Shown here: positions 41,219 to 51,204 of the stretch, piece by piece | Layout of the letters: every line of letters starts with the position of its first letter | Position numbering within the stretch: position 1 is the first letter of the stretch | NCBI GenBank assembly: GCA_027186245.1 | Contig: CP114487.1 | Span: 1,989,501-2,053,500, forward strand | Origin: Coriaria nepalensis | Lineage: Eukaryota > Streptophyta > Magnoliopsida > Cucurbitales > Coriariaceae | DNA length: 64,000 nt | Direction: 5' to 3' | Position numbers and translations under genes: made by a program | Notes under the pieces: model-generated | Seen by the model: the letters and a program-made list of their open reading frames with translations, nothing else | Database searches by the model: none | Told to the model about the DNA's origin: nothing

Positions 41219-41476
41219 TTAAGTCACCCAATTCATTTTCCGTATGTTGGCCTCCAAGATGAAGCCAGATACTGCATTTGTGTTTTGACAATGAAGTTTC
41301 TTGAAGATGGAGGAGTTCATCTGCTTCCATTCCTTGGATACAAGTCTGAAACGACATAAAGTTTCATGTGGTAAATAAGTTGCAATCTTGTACCAAACAT
41401 CATGATTAAGCAGAAAAGCAGTTTGTATGATCAACTTTTCCTTCTTCTTTGTGATCAGGGAAATTTTGATCTTCAT
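41219..41476 (-). pseudogene. Isolated F-box domain fragment
   Basis: Encodes 85 aa with an F-box-like core: LNHDVWYKIATYLPHETL followed by CRFRLVSKEWKQMNSS. F-box proteins bridge SCF ubiquitin ligases to substrates through a C-terminal domain, which is absent here: the ORF ends about 30 residues after the F-box. It may be a truncated copy or the first exon of a lost gene, and expression cannot be judged. Confidence 0.6.
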
Positions 41477-41929
41477 CGTTACTCATAATGAGAGTGAAGG
41501 AGGAGAAGAATATTAGGGTTTTGTCGAATAAAGACTAAAGAGGGAGGAGAAGGATATTATTACAGTCTTGTTGTTTTTCAGACACGAGTGTTTTACTGCT
41601 ACAATATATAGAGTACCAATGCTAGAGTTTCGTTGTTTTCCAGATAGAAGAGTTATATGGGAAACTAATACATACTAGATGATACTAAATAGGAATTAGG
41701 AAACTTATATGCATTAGGAAAGTATTATTTACACGTCTAAATTGAAGTTTAGAACTTGCTTAAATGATTGGAAAGTACCAGAAAATGTTAATTGAGCACT
41801 TGCCTTGGCTTGTAAGCAAAACAGCTTAGTGAAAGAATCTTGAACTTGAGATAGCCGTAAGTTCTTCCCTAGTGATTACACGAAAATATTTTAACGAAAC
41901 ACCATTTACACAGGAATCGTATAATATCA
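41477..41929. other. Spacer between F-box fragment and PPR gene
   Basis: About 450 bases holding the PPR 3' flank. I see nothing else in it. Confidence 0.5.
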
Positions 41930-43522
41930 TCAACACAAACCACCTAATAAATGGTAGATCTCTTGTGCTCTAGGGTGCTGCCTTCCACCAGCTATAAATT
42001 CATGAATATCACTATCAACTTCAATCAAACTACACCCTGGTTCTTTCTCTATCTGCTTTGACATCATCAAAACTCTCTGTTGCATTGCTTCCTCAAATCT
42101 ATCAGTTGCAGCATAAGCATTAGACATTAGCACATAACCACAACTGTCCCTTGAATCTAACTTAATCACATGCTGTGCTGCCCTCTTGGCCATCTCAACA
42201 TCCCCGTGTTTCCTACATGCAGATAGCAAAGAGCCCCAAATGATAGCATCCGGGTTTACTGCCATACTGTTAATAAGCCTCTCAGCTTCTTCAAGAAGCC
42301 CTGCTCGGCCCAGCAAATCAACCATGCAACTATAATGCTTTATTGATGGTTCAATCTTATATGTGTTTCTCATTCTTGTAAAATAATACAGTGCTTTATC
42401 TACCATTCCTGAGTGATTACAAGCTGTTAGGACGCCTATGAAGCTAATATAATCCGGTTTAAGATTTGAAGAGTCCAGCATTTTGAATAACAAGATTGCT
42501 TCATTTTCACAGCCATTTGTAGCTAGGCCTAGGATCATAGCATTCCAACTTGACAATCCTTTGTTAGGAGTTGTCTCAAACACTTGAAGAGCCTTTTCAA
42601 TGTTACCACATTTGCAGTACATATCTATTATGGCTGTTATGACAATCACATTCAACTCAAGATTATTCTTTTTTATATAATCATGAATCCATTCTCCTTC
42701 TTTTAGTGCTCCTGAGTGAGCTGAAGAATTCAACAAGCTTACCATAGTAAATTCACTAGCCTTGACATTTTCCTCTTGCATTTTTCCGAAAAGCTCCATC
42801 ACGTCCATTAACTTTCTGTTTCTAACATACCCACTAATCATAGAGTTCCAAGAAACAGAATTTCTCAAAGGCATTTTATCGAACAGCTTCCTCGACTCCC
42901 CAATTTCCCCACACTTAGCAAGACCCATAATCATAGAATTCCAAGAAACAGGATCAAATTCCGTATCTTCATTAAAGATCTTCTTTGCTTCATTCAGAAA
43001 CCCACAATTTGCATACATGTATATAATGGTGTTCCTGATAAAGGGATCATTTTCAAGACCCAGCTTTATAATCCTTCCATGAAGCTGAACTCCATAATGG
43101 GCTAGGCCAAGTTGAGAATAAGATTTGAAAACTGAAGGATAAGTCAATCTGTGTGGCCGAATTGAAGAGGAGACCAACATATCAATGAAAAGAGAGATTG
43201 CCATTTGTGGGGTTGAGCTTTGAGAAAAGCCTCTAATGATAGTGTTCCAAGTAAAAAGATTTCGTCTTGGCATTCTCACAAACAGTAAGTGTGCATAATC
43301 CATGTTACCAGCAGAGGAGGTACAGAAAGCCAGGACCCGGCTAGCTGCCACGGTATTGTTGACTAGACCTGTTTTGATGAGGTGGGCATGAATCTTTCGA
43401 AGGTCTGTCATGGTGGCGCAGTTTTTCTCGAGCATTGAAAGGTAAGGTTGGTCTGAAATGAATCTGGATGTTGATGATGATGATGATGATGATGGAGAGT
43501 GAGTGCAATAACATAACAACAT
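41930..43522 (-). CDS. Pentatricopeptide repeat protein, PLS class, E subgroup (At2g42920-like)
   Basis: Intronless 530-aa organellar RNA-binding protein, usually an RNA editing or processing factor. PPR repeats run through most of the length (NLFTWNTIIRGFSQS, DPFIRNTIIYMYANCGFLNEA, DPVSWNSMIMGLAKCGEI, NSVSWNSMISGYVRN, NVIVITAIIDMYCKCGNIEKA, PDYISFIGVLTACNHSGM). An E/E+ motif region follows (GCSLIEVDSDIHEFIAGG...HP). There is no DYW domain; the protein ends after YHLLGGLC. The N-terminus (serine-rich, encoded partly by an ATG/ATC microsatellite near 43475-43495) may be a transit peptide. Resemblance to Arabidopsis At2g42920 is from memory. Confidence 0.92.
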   Translation of the reverse strand: MLLCYCTHSPSSSSSSSTSRFISDQPYLSMLEKNCATMTDLRKIHAHLIKTGLVNNTVAASRVLAFCTSSAGNMDYAHLLFVRMPRRNLFTWNTIIRGFSQSSTPQMAISLFIDMLVSSSIRPHRLTYPSVFKSYSQLGLAHYGVQLHGRIIKLGLENDPFIRNTIIYMYANCGFLNEAKKIFNEDTEFDPVSWNSMIMGLAKCGEIGESRKLFDKMPLRNSVSWNSMISGYVRNRKLMDVMELFGKMQEENVKASEFTMVSLLNSSAHSGALKEGEWIHDYIKKNNLELNVIVITAIIDMYCKCGNIEKALQVFETTPNKGLSSWNAMILGLATNGCENEAILLFKMLDSSNLKPDYISFIGVLTACNHSGMVDKALYYFTRMRNTYKIEPSIKHYSCMVDLLGRAGLLEEAERLINSMAVNPDAIIWGSLLSACRKHGDVEMAKRAAQHVIKLDSRDSCGYVLMSNAYAATDRFEEAMQQRVLMMSKQIEKEPGCSLIEVDSDIHEFIAGGRQHPRAQEIYHLLGGLC

Positions 43523-44376
43523 TTTTTTCTTGATTCCACTTCTGTGTTGCTGAGGTATTTTTCATTTATTTTTCTTTATCTAATCCATGTAAGCTTCAAG
43601 GGGAAGAATTTTCAAAAGATCTAAGTTTATTCAAAGAAAATGTAATGCAGGGCCAGGGAAAAAGAAAAGTTGGTTATGGGATTCTTATTAATTAATCAAA
43701 GAACAGAAAAGAAAAGAAAAGAAAGGCATGTTTCAAAACTTGAGGGTAGAATTTAGGACTGTCCACATTCCAACCAGATTTTTCATGAATCTATCTTTCA
43801 ATTTTTAATCTACGTGTGACACGTGTTAACATACACCAAACAGATACTTTGATCATCATAAGAGCAAACCAAACTTAAATTGGATATTGGGTAAACAATA
43901 TCTTGACTCAATAAGCTACTAATATTTTAGGGAATTAAATGATAATCACTAGTTTTAAGCATTGGATTATTTGAATGTTTGGAATATCCAGGTTCAAAGA
44001 TTCATTCAGAGAGAAGGAGGAAAAAAGAGACAAAAAAGGAGATGGTGGTGAGGTTTTTATGAGTGGCGTAGGGAGCAGAAAAAAGGAGAATGCAGAAGAA
44101 ATGATGAGAATGATTACAAGCCCACAAACTATGTATTGGATTACATTCATGCTTTGTCTTCTATGTCTATGCGGATCTCAGCCCTCCATTATTAACCAAT
44201 GGATGAGACGATGTCACAATAAAAGTAGAAGGGAGATAGAGAATCATATATAATTTTTATACGAAATCGAATACGAGCTGCAAACGAGCCGAATAGCTAG
44301 AGTAAGAGAAATTATTCTCTGTTTATTCATTCCTTCACTCTCATTCACACTTGAAAGCAATCAATGAAATCAAACA
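43523..44376. other. PPR upstream region and probable LTR of second copia element
   Basis: The first part is the PPR promoter side. The part ending just before the primer-binding site at 44377 should be a 5' LTR, ending near CAATGAAATCAAACA, but I could not place its start because no 3' LTR copy is visible. The ORF at 43975-44253 lies in this stretch and is not recognisable. Confidence 0.45.
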
Positions 44377-46570
44377 TGGTATCAAAGCTTTCCTCTTAAG
44401 GGTATGTTTAACTTTTTTCTCTATCTAAGTCACCTAAAACACAAGCTCATTCAATCTACTCAAAAATCAGAATTTGTAACATGTCGAATCCAAACCAAGT
44501 AAGCTTACCATCCCCTCCTGTTTTCAATGGAAAAGAGTATCACATCTAGAATGAAGACATACAAAATTATCTTATTGCATTTGATCTATGGGAAGCAGTA
44601 GAAGAAGGTCATGATCCACCAGCCGAAGATGAAAATCTCATTATTAATTAGCATAAGGAAAAGAAGCAAATATATAAGATAATAACGGTCATTCAATCAG
44701 CCATCACAAATAAAACATATTACAGAGTTCTAGACATAAAAAATACCAAGAAGGTTTAGGACACGATTCAAACAGAATTTCATGGCACACAAAGAGTTAG
44801 TGCAATGAATCTGTTGGTTGCAAGAAGAGAGTTTAAAGCACTAAGAATGAAGGAATATGAGCAAATTCAATCCTACATTGAAAAATTGAATGTTATGGTG
44901 CGTCAAATGAGGATACTTGGAGATGAAGTCACATAAAGTACCATAGTCAACAATGTACTTTTCTCTTTACTATCCAAATTTGATTCCAAAGTAAATGCCA
45001 TTGAAGAAAGCAAAAATTTCACCATTCTCACCTTGAGTGAACTTATAAGTTCTCTACAAGCAAATGAAAAAAAGACACTTAAATAGAACTCAAGAGATTT
45101 CTGAGAGTGCTTTGTTGGCAAACCACAAAAAAATTAGAAGAATGACAGTCATCCAAACAATTCATTTTATTATGTCAAAAGAAAATATATTGTATACAAT
45201 CATTACAAAAGAAATGGCATCTTAAAATGAATTGTTTCAGTAAATACAGACATGTGTGTTCTTATTGTAAGAGGTTGGGACATTTGGAGAAAAATTGCAC
45301 AAAGAAAGAATCTGATGCAACTCAAACTCCAAATCAGCAAGCAAATGTAGTAAAAGAAGATGTTCACTTATTTATGGCACAATCAAACTTCAAGCCAAGA
45401 AGGGATTGGCTCATAGAGAATGGTTGTTCAAATCACATGTCATATGATCTCAGTCTATTTGACAAAATAGATAGAAAGTTTTCCATTGTTATTATAGTTG
45501 GAAATAAAGAGACAATCAAGGTTGAATGAAAGGGGACTGTGACTATTCAAATCAAGTATGGAACCAAATACATAGAATGTGCTATATATTCCAAGTATCA
45601 GTCAAATCTTGTTGAGTATTGGGGAAATGATGAAGCATGGATACTCCTTGGTATTCAAAGGGTCACACTGTCTAATCAGTGACTTAAACATGAATGAAGT
45701 TATGAGGGTACCATTCAACAACAACTGTTTCATAGTTAATTGGGAGTATCAAGCTCTAGTATGTAGAGAATAGGATGCATGGACATCGCATAAAAGATTT
45801 GGTTACATTGACCTCAAATAAATTTAGAAGCTTAACTCAAAAGAGCTTGTATAAGACATGTCTCATATTCAACTTCAATATGAACTCTATGAAAGATGCT
45901 AGCTAGGGAAAATGAAGAAGGAATCATTTTCTAAGAATCAAGCTAGTAGGACAGAAGAAAAGCCTAAGCTAATCTATTATGATTCGTGTAGACCTCTCAA
46001 GGTATCATCTTTAAATGGGAGCGACTATTTCTTAATTTTCATTGATGATATGTCAAGAAACTGCTAAATTCATTTTCTCAAATAAAATCAGAAGTATTAT
46101 ATGTATTCAAGAATTTCAATACACTAGTTGAAACTAAAAGTGAGAAGATGATCAAAGCCTTAAGATTTAATAATGGAGGAGAACATGTCTCCATTAAATT
46201 CAAGAATTTCTATGAAGCTTAGGGATGAAGCACCAGCTCACAGTTCCCTACAATCGTTAGTAAAATGGGGTGTCTGAGAGGAAAAATAGAACTATCATGG
46301 AGGTGACAAAGAGCATGTTGTTTAAAAAGCAAATACCAAAGAAATTATGGGTATAAGTAGTTGACATAGCTATGTACATTCCAAACAGACTACCAACTAA
46401 ATCAGTGAAGGATATGACTTCCTATAAAGCTTGGTACAAGACCACAAACCCTTTGTCTCTCATTTAAGAGTGTTTGGATCAATCTCTTCCATGCACATTC
46501 CAAATGCAAGAAGAGACAAACTTTCGAAAAAGGTTGAGAAATGCTTCATGGTTGGTTACTGTCCTGTCAT
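44377..46570 (+). mobile_element. Degenerate Ty1/copia element, 5' half only
   Basis: A tRNA-Met primer-binding site variant (TGGTATCAAAGC, 44377-44388) is followed by gag from the ATG at 44481 (PSPPVFNGKEYHI, then a stop). Next come a UBN2-type gag (LLVARREFKALRMKEYEQIQ), a CX2CX4HX4C zinc knuckle (CSYCKRLGHLEKNC, about 45256), a protease region reading WLIENGCSNHMS where D-S/T-G is expected, integrase pieces (about 45780-46300) and the integrase C-terminal part (SHLRVFGSISSMHIP, 46431-46560). Many stops and frameshifts. Homology ends near 46560, and no reverse transcriptase, RNase H or 3' LTR follows. Confidence 0.88.
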
Positions 46571-46917
46571 TAAAAATAAAATCACTTATTTGCAACTTGA
46601 AGAGAAATTGGTTGGGGATCGAGAAACAAGATCACTTATCTCTTGATATTAAAAATAAGATAAGTAAATGGAGAATCAATAGGAAAAAAAAAAAAAAAAA
46701 CCGAAAGGAACAATGGATTTTCTAAGGTATTTTTTGTTTTCTTATTTGAGACAAGTTGTTGATATAGAATAGTATATTCGGAAAAGAGTTGGAAAGAAGT
46801 TCTTACATATATACATATATATATATATATATATATGTATAATGAATTAATGCATATTGTAACTATTTAAATACCAATATGTAAAATTTGAATTGTGTGA
46901 TGTGGAGCTTAGGATTA
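46571..46917. other. Spacer between copia fragment and P450 relic
   Basis: Contains a poly-A run (46684-46700) and a TATA microsatellite (about 46807-46840). No gene is seen. Confidence 0.5.
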
Positions 46918-47255
46918 TACACCAAAAGCAGGCACATTTCTACCTGAAGGAAGCAGGTTGTGTCCAGGGAATGATCTGACCAAGTTGGAAATCTCTATTT
47001 TTCTCCACCATTTTCTTCTTAACTATCAGCGAGCTCGCCTGCCTGATCTATCTACTTAATCAACTAAATTACTTAATTCTTTTTTATTGTATAATTAATC
47101 AATTAGCACAATCAACTCAGAACGGTGTCGTGATTATCGCCTTCCGTTTTCGGGTCTCATTTGGTGATTAATTTAACAGGTTGGAACTGCTAAATCCGGG
47201 AGCTCCAATTGGGTACGTAAGGATTAAGAAGATTGATTCATCCCTAATTATAATC
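46918..47255 (+). pseudogene. Cytochrome P450 3' relic, CYP90D-like
   Basis: 46919-47028 reads TPKAGTFLPEGSRLCPGND, then LTKLEISIFLHHFLLNYQ. This matches the heme-binding loop and L-helix of CYP90/CYP85-clan P450s (expected PFGAGSRLCPG; here the phenylalanine and neighbouring residues are lost). After an intron-like gap, 47180-47250 continues LELLNPGAPIGYVRIKKID, the usual C-terminal segment, and no stop is near in that frame. The intron's expected GT donor appears as GC or is lost. Nothing upstream encodes the rest of the enzyme. CYP90D enzymes are brassinosteroid hydroxylases; the subfamily is tentative. Confidence 0.75.
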
Positions 47256-48545
47256 AACAGGCTACAAATTCTACGAGTCAGGTATTCTAATTTGTAGCAT
47301 CTCTGGATGTTATTAATGATATTTGATTTTGTCATTAACTGTTTAAAAAACGAGTTCAATAAACAAATAATAAGAATGAGTACGTAAATCAAGCCGGAGC
47401 TTGATCTAAATCATATAAACAAGAGATATTATTTGTCATAAACAGTGTTTGAAAGTCAGCTTAATTGCCTGCAAATCTGCAATTTTGAAGTTTGAACTTT
47501 GATTCGGCTTTTGTAATATCATCAGCCCAATTCCTTACTGTTGTTTATCATTATTTTTTTCCACCGGTATTCTTGTATTGACATGATAGCCACGTGTCAA
47601 AATAACTTTTATTGTAACTAAATATTTTCGTATAATTATATTATTAAATTATTAAATTTAATTATTTTTTAAAATTCTTTAATTATAAATTAATTAGATA
47701 TCTTATATTTAAATACTCTGAAAGTAGATACTATTAATCAATGGTAGTGTTGTGAGCCACATCATCGGCTCTGCTGTCCTGCCCCAAAATGCTTCTTAAT
47801 CTTTTTTGTTAACGACGTTTCATGCAAAAAAACATGAATTTTTCTTTGGTTTGAATCATGTCCATTCCAATTCCCTAACTACTGGGTTTGTAGTTGAATG
47901 AATTTGCGCATTAATTTTATATGCATCTAATCTGTATTAGTCACAAGTTACAATTATGATGTACAACTTCATTGATTCAGGTTGATTCAGTTCAACTGCA
48001 AATCCCCAAAAAGTAAATAAAAAAAAATTAAAAAAAAAATTAAAAATAATATAAAAAAGAGCAAAAATCCTATATAAATCTGCAAATAATTTTTATTTTT
48101 TTTTCATTATATATATAATTTTTAAAGAAAATATTATTGTGAACTGATCTGTATATATCATTTGATTTTAATGACTCACCATACTTGCTCTTAACTTTTA
48201 AAAGAATAAAAAATAAATAAATAAATAAAATAAAATAAAATGAAGACCTTCCATAATATGCGGAGTCTGAAATTCCAAATTTCCAACTCGTTGCCAGAAT
48301 GATGTTGAGTTTTCCATTCAAATTCCAAAATAAATTTCAAAATAAATAACACTTTTAATAGGCTTTTCCTTTGTAGGTAATAAATATTCGACAGCTTGCA
48401 CAGTATTATATAACTTCTTTCCTTGTATATCACAGGATAGATTCTACCTAAAGCCTTACATAAACACCCATTTTGCTTATGAGAAGAGATAGATACATAG
48501 ATCATGATGATCATATAGCGAAAAAGCTAGCTTGAACGTTCAACC
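47256..48545. other. Upstream region of PUB gene
   Basis: AT-rich, with A-rich tracts at 48017-48060 and an (AAAT)n-like tract at 48211-48240. It holds the PUB promoter, but I can name no individual element with confidence. No gene is seen. Confidence 0.5.
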
Positions 48546-49790
48546 ATGGATTTTCCGACATATTTTCGATGTCCGATTTCAATGGAGATGATGGAAGATC
48601 CTGTCACACTCTCCACAGGGGTCACATATGAAAGGAAAAACATAGAGAAATGGTTCTTCAGTTTCAAGAAGAAAACTTGCCCCGCTACAATGCAAATCTT
48701 AGATGATTTCATCATCACCCCAAATCACACACTCAAGAGGCTCATTCTTTCATGGAGAATGGATGAATGTTGTCCCCCCTCCTCCTCCTCGTCCTGTTCC
48801 TCCTCCTCTTCATCATCACCTATGGTCAAACCGGAAGAAATGGCAGCATTAGTCAACACTATTGAATCATCGCCTTTTAAGGTAAGTTCGTTAAAGAAAT
48901 TAAGATCGGTTATTGAAAACGGCAATGAGGTAATTAAATCTGATTTCGTTAAATCAAGTGGGGTTGAAATTGTTGTGAAAATAGTTGTTCAAATTCTCAT
49001 GATTGAGAATTCGGATTTTGCTACCTTTGAAGCTTGTGAGGAGGCTTTAGGGATATTATGCCAACTTCAATTATCCAAAGAAGATAAAATATTTGAATTG
49101 TTGCTGAATCCGGAAATGATGAAATCCATGGCTTTTGTCCTTGAAAAAGGGAGTGTAGAAGCTCGGTTTTATGCCGTTAAGATTCTCCGAAAGATGGCAA
49201 AAACCGGTTACAATTGGAACGTATTGATAGAAGATCGAGGCATGGATTTTTTCAAGTCCTTATTAGAGCTTGTCTCAGACGATACGAAAGCAAGTTCAAA
49301 AGCTCTAGAGGTTTTGATAGAAATATTGGGTTCATCTAAGAAAAGCCGGATAAGGGCTATTGAGGCTGGCGTCATATGTGTTCTAATCGAACAATTACCG
49401 GAATATTTATCGAGCCGATCAAAACTTGAGAAAATGATGCAAATAATAAAACTATTAAGCGAATGTGCCGAAGGAAGATTAGCCCTAGTGGAGCATGGAA
49501 TGGGAATCGCAGTCGTGACTAAAGTGATGCTGAATGTTTCGAACATTGTGACAAAGATTGGAGTGAAGATCTTGTGGTTGTTGTGTACTAATTTCGAGCC
49601 GAGGGAAACAGTTTTGGAGGAAATGATGGTTTGTGGATCGGTGAGGAAGATGTTAGCATTGTTACACATGGAAGGCCGGTCATCTACAAAGGAGAAGGTG
49701 ATCAAGATCTTCAAGTTGCATGGTAGATCATGGAAGCGTCACCCTTGTTTTCCTCCTGAGTTGAAAGATTATTTGAATACTAATCAGTGA
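48546..49790 (+). CDS. U-box E3 ubiquitin ligase, PUB22/23/24-like
   Basis: Intronless 414-aa plant U-box protein with ARM repeats, a cytosolic E3 ligase class acting in immune and drought signalling. The U-box spans about residues 4-75: YFRCPISMEMMEDPVTLSTG, TYERKNIEKWFF, TCPATMQ, and TPNHTLKRLILSW. A serine/cysteine linker from TCC repeats (residues about 78-92) follows. Armadillo-type helical repeats then run to the end, with conserved phrases such as EEALGILCQL, SVEARFYAVKILRKM and GVKILWLLCTNF. Length and absence of introns fit the PUB22/23/24 group. It lies head-to-tail with the DYW PPR gene. Confidence 0.93.
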   Translation: MDFPTYFRCPISMEMMEDPVTLSTGVTYERKNIEKWFFSFKKKTCPATMQILDDFIITPNHTLKRLILSWRMDECCPPSSSSSCSSSSSSSPMVKPEEMAALVNTIESSPFKVSSLKKLRSVIENGNEVIKSDFVKSSGVEIVVKIVVQILMIENSDFATFEACEEALGILCQLQLSKEDKIFELLLNPEMMKSMAFVLEKGSVEARFYAVKILRKMAKTGYNWNVLIEDRGMDFFKSLLELVSDDTKASSKALEVLIEILGSSKKSRIRAIEAGVICVLIEQLPEYLSSRSKLEKMMQIIKLLSECAEGRLALVEHGMGIAVVTKVMLNVSNIVTKIGVKILWLLCTNFEPRETVLEEMMVCGSVRKMLALLHMEGRSSTKEKVIKIFKLHGRSWKRHPCFPPELKDYLNTNQ

Positions 49791-51204
49791 ATTAAACCAT
49801 TTCATTAGTTCTTGATTAAGTTATAAGAAAAATTAGGGTGAGGAATTTGTTCAGGACCATTTGAACTCCTGATCGATAGCTACTTTGTTGTTTCATTCTA
49901 ATTATCTGCTTGGTATTATTTGATTTTTGGGCACTGTGGTTACTCATTTTCTTGTATATAGAATTTATCATGCGACTCGATTCTGAGATCTCTTTCGTCT
50001 CGAAAACTATTTTATCTTAAGAATCGTAGTTAACATATGACCGTTGTATATTCGTGATCAATTTGGAACACCTTGTTCCACTCCAATTTCCTGTTCAAAT
50101 TTATGTCGGTACTAATTTTCACAACTCAAGAGGGGCAGAAACATGACCTTCAATTACTTGTGTTCAACGTAAGAAGTTGTAAGTGAGACTTTAGTAGTCA
50201 TTGCTAGTCACCTACCGGCTTTAAATTGGTGTAACTGGTTGGTTCCTCTTCCTCTTCCTCTTCATTAGTAATGTCATCGTGTAAGAGTCTTCATAATACT
50301 TGTTTATTTATTTATATTTATATACAATTTTAAAAAAAGGCTTTTGATTGGTTGGTCACTTCTCCACCACTCTACATATATGTTTTTGTATATTTTGCGT
50401 GCTTCAATTTATTCTCAACCATTCAAATAGTCAAAATGTCAACCCTAATTTATTATGATTTTGAGCATATGACGCTACTTAATTGGCATGTAGAATGTAG
50501 AAAGAGAAGTGTGCCATAACCATAAAGATTAGATGGCTAGTGGCCTCTACTCATGTCAACACCATGCACATGGATATTTGATTTTGACTTCTCTAATGTT
50601 TTTCCCTCCAATGGGTAGCCGCCGGCCATCTATTTTTTTATTTGACTTTTCTAATATTTTTATCATGAATTTGATCCAAATCAAGTCTAAATTCATTTGA
50701 ATTAATGGTATGAATTTATTAAACATTAAATTATTTAATAAGAATTTTATTTTTTTTTATATTAAATATCATGTTAATTTATGAAAAATTTGATTGAAAT
50801 TTAAATTGATTATTCTATATGAGTTTGGACCTATAAAATTCGAGCCGAATACAAACTTCATGGACCATGAAATGGTACTTGAACCAAATTATGACAGAAA
50901 TTAGACAAAAATGCTGACCACTCGGAGTGCGATGGCTGGCAGCGGCAGAGGAGCGTGAGAAGGGAAATATGGTGACATGAAGAGTATTTGATATTTTTAC
51001 GTGAGAGATTTAGTTTTGATTTTGATTTTATTATTTTTATTATTTTTTATTTTTTATTTTTATTTTTATTTTTTTAAAGTTGACCGTGAAATAAGATAAA
51101 AAAATAACCTTATCTATGTAAACAGATAATATAAAGCTAGAAATGAAAGCAAATAAAGGAAAAATGTAATGAAATAAGATCAACCATTGCAAAAAAAAAA
51201 AAAA
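49791..51204. other. Intergenic region between PUB and DYW-PPR genes
   Basis: PUB 3' flank, then AT-rich DNA with T-rich tracts (about 51010-51075) and a poly-A just before the PPR ATG. I see no gene or named element. Confidence 0.5.

Noticed and set aside
43975..44253. 92-aa plus-strand ORF upstream of the second copia element
   Set aside because: Low-complexity Lys/Glu start, lies in the probable LTR, not recognisable as a protein.
47168..47392. 74-aa minus-strand ORF
   Set aside because: Antisense to the P450 relic's terminal exon; the + strand frame carries the conserved residues.
49208..49714. 168-aa minus-strand ORF inside the PUB gene
   Set aside because: Long but antisense to the ARM-repeat coding frame, with no domain of its own.
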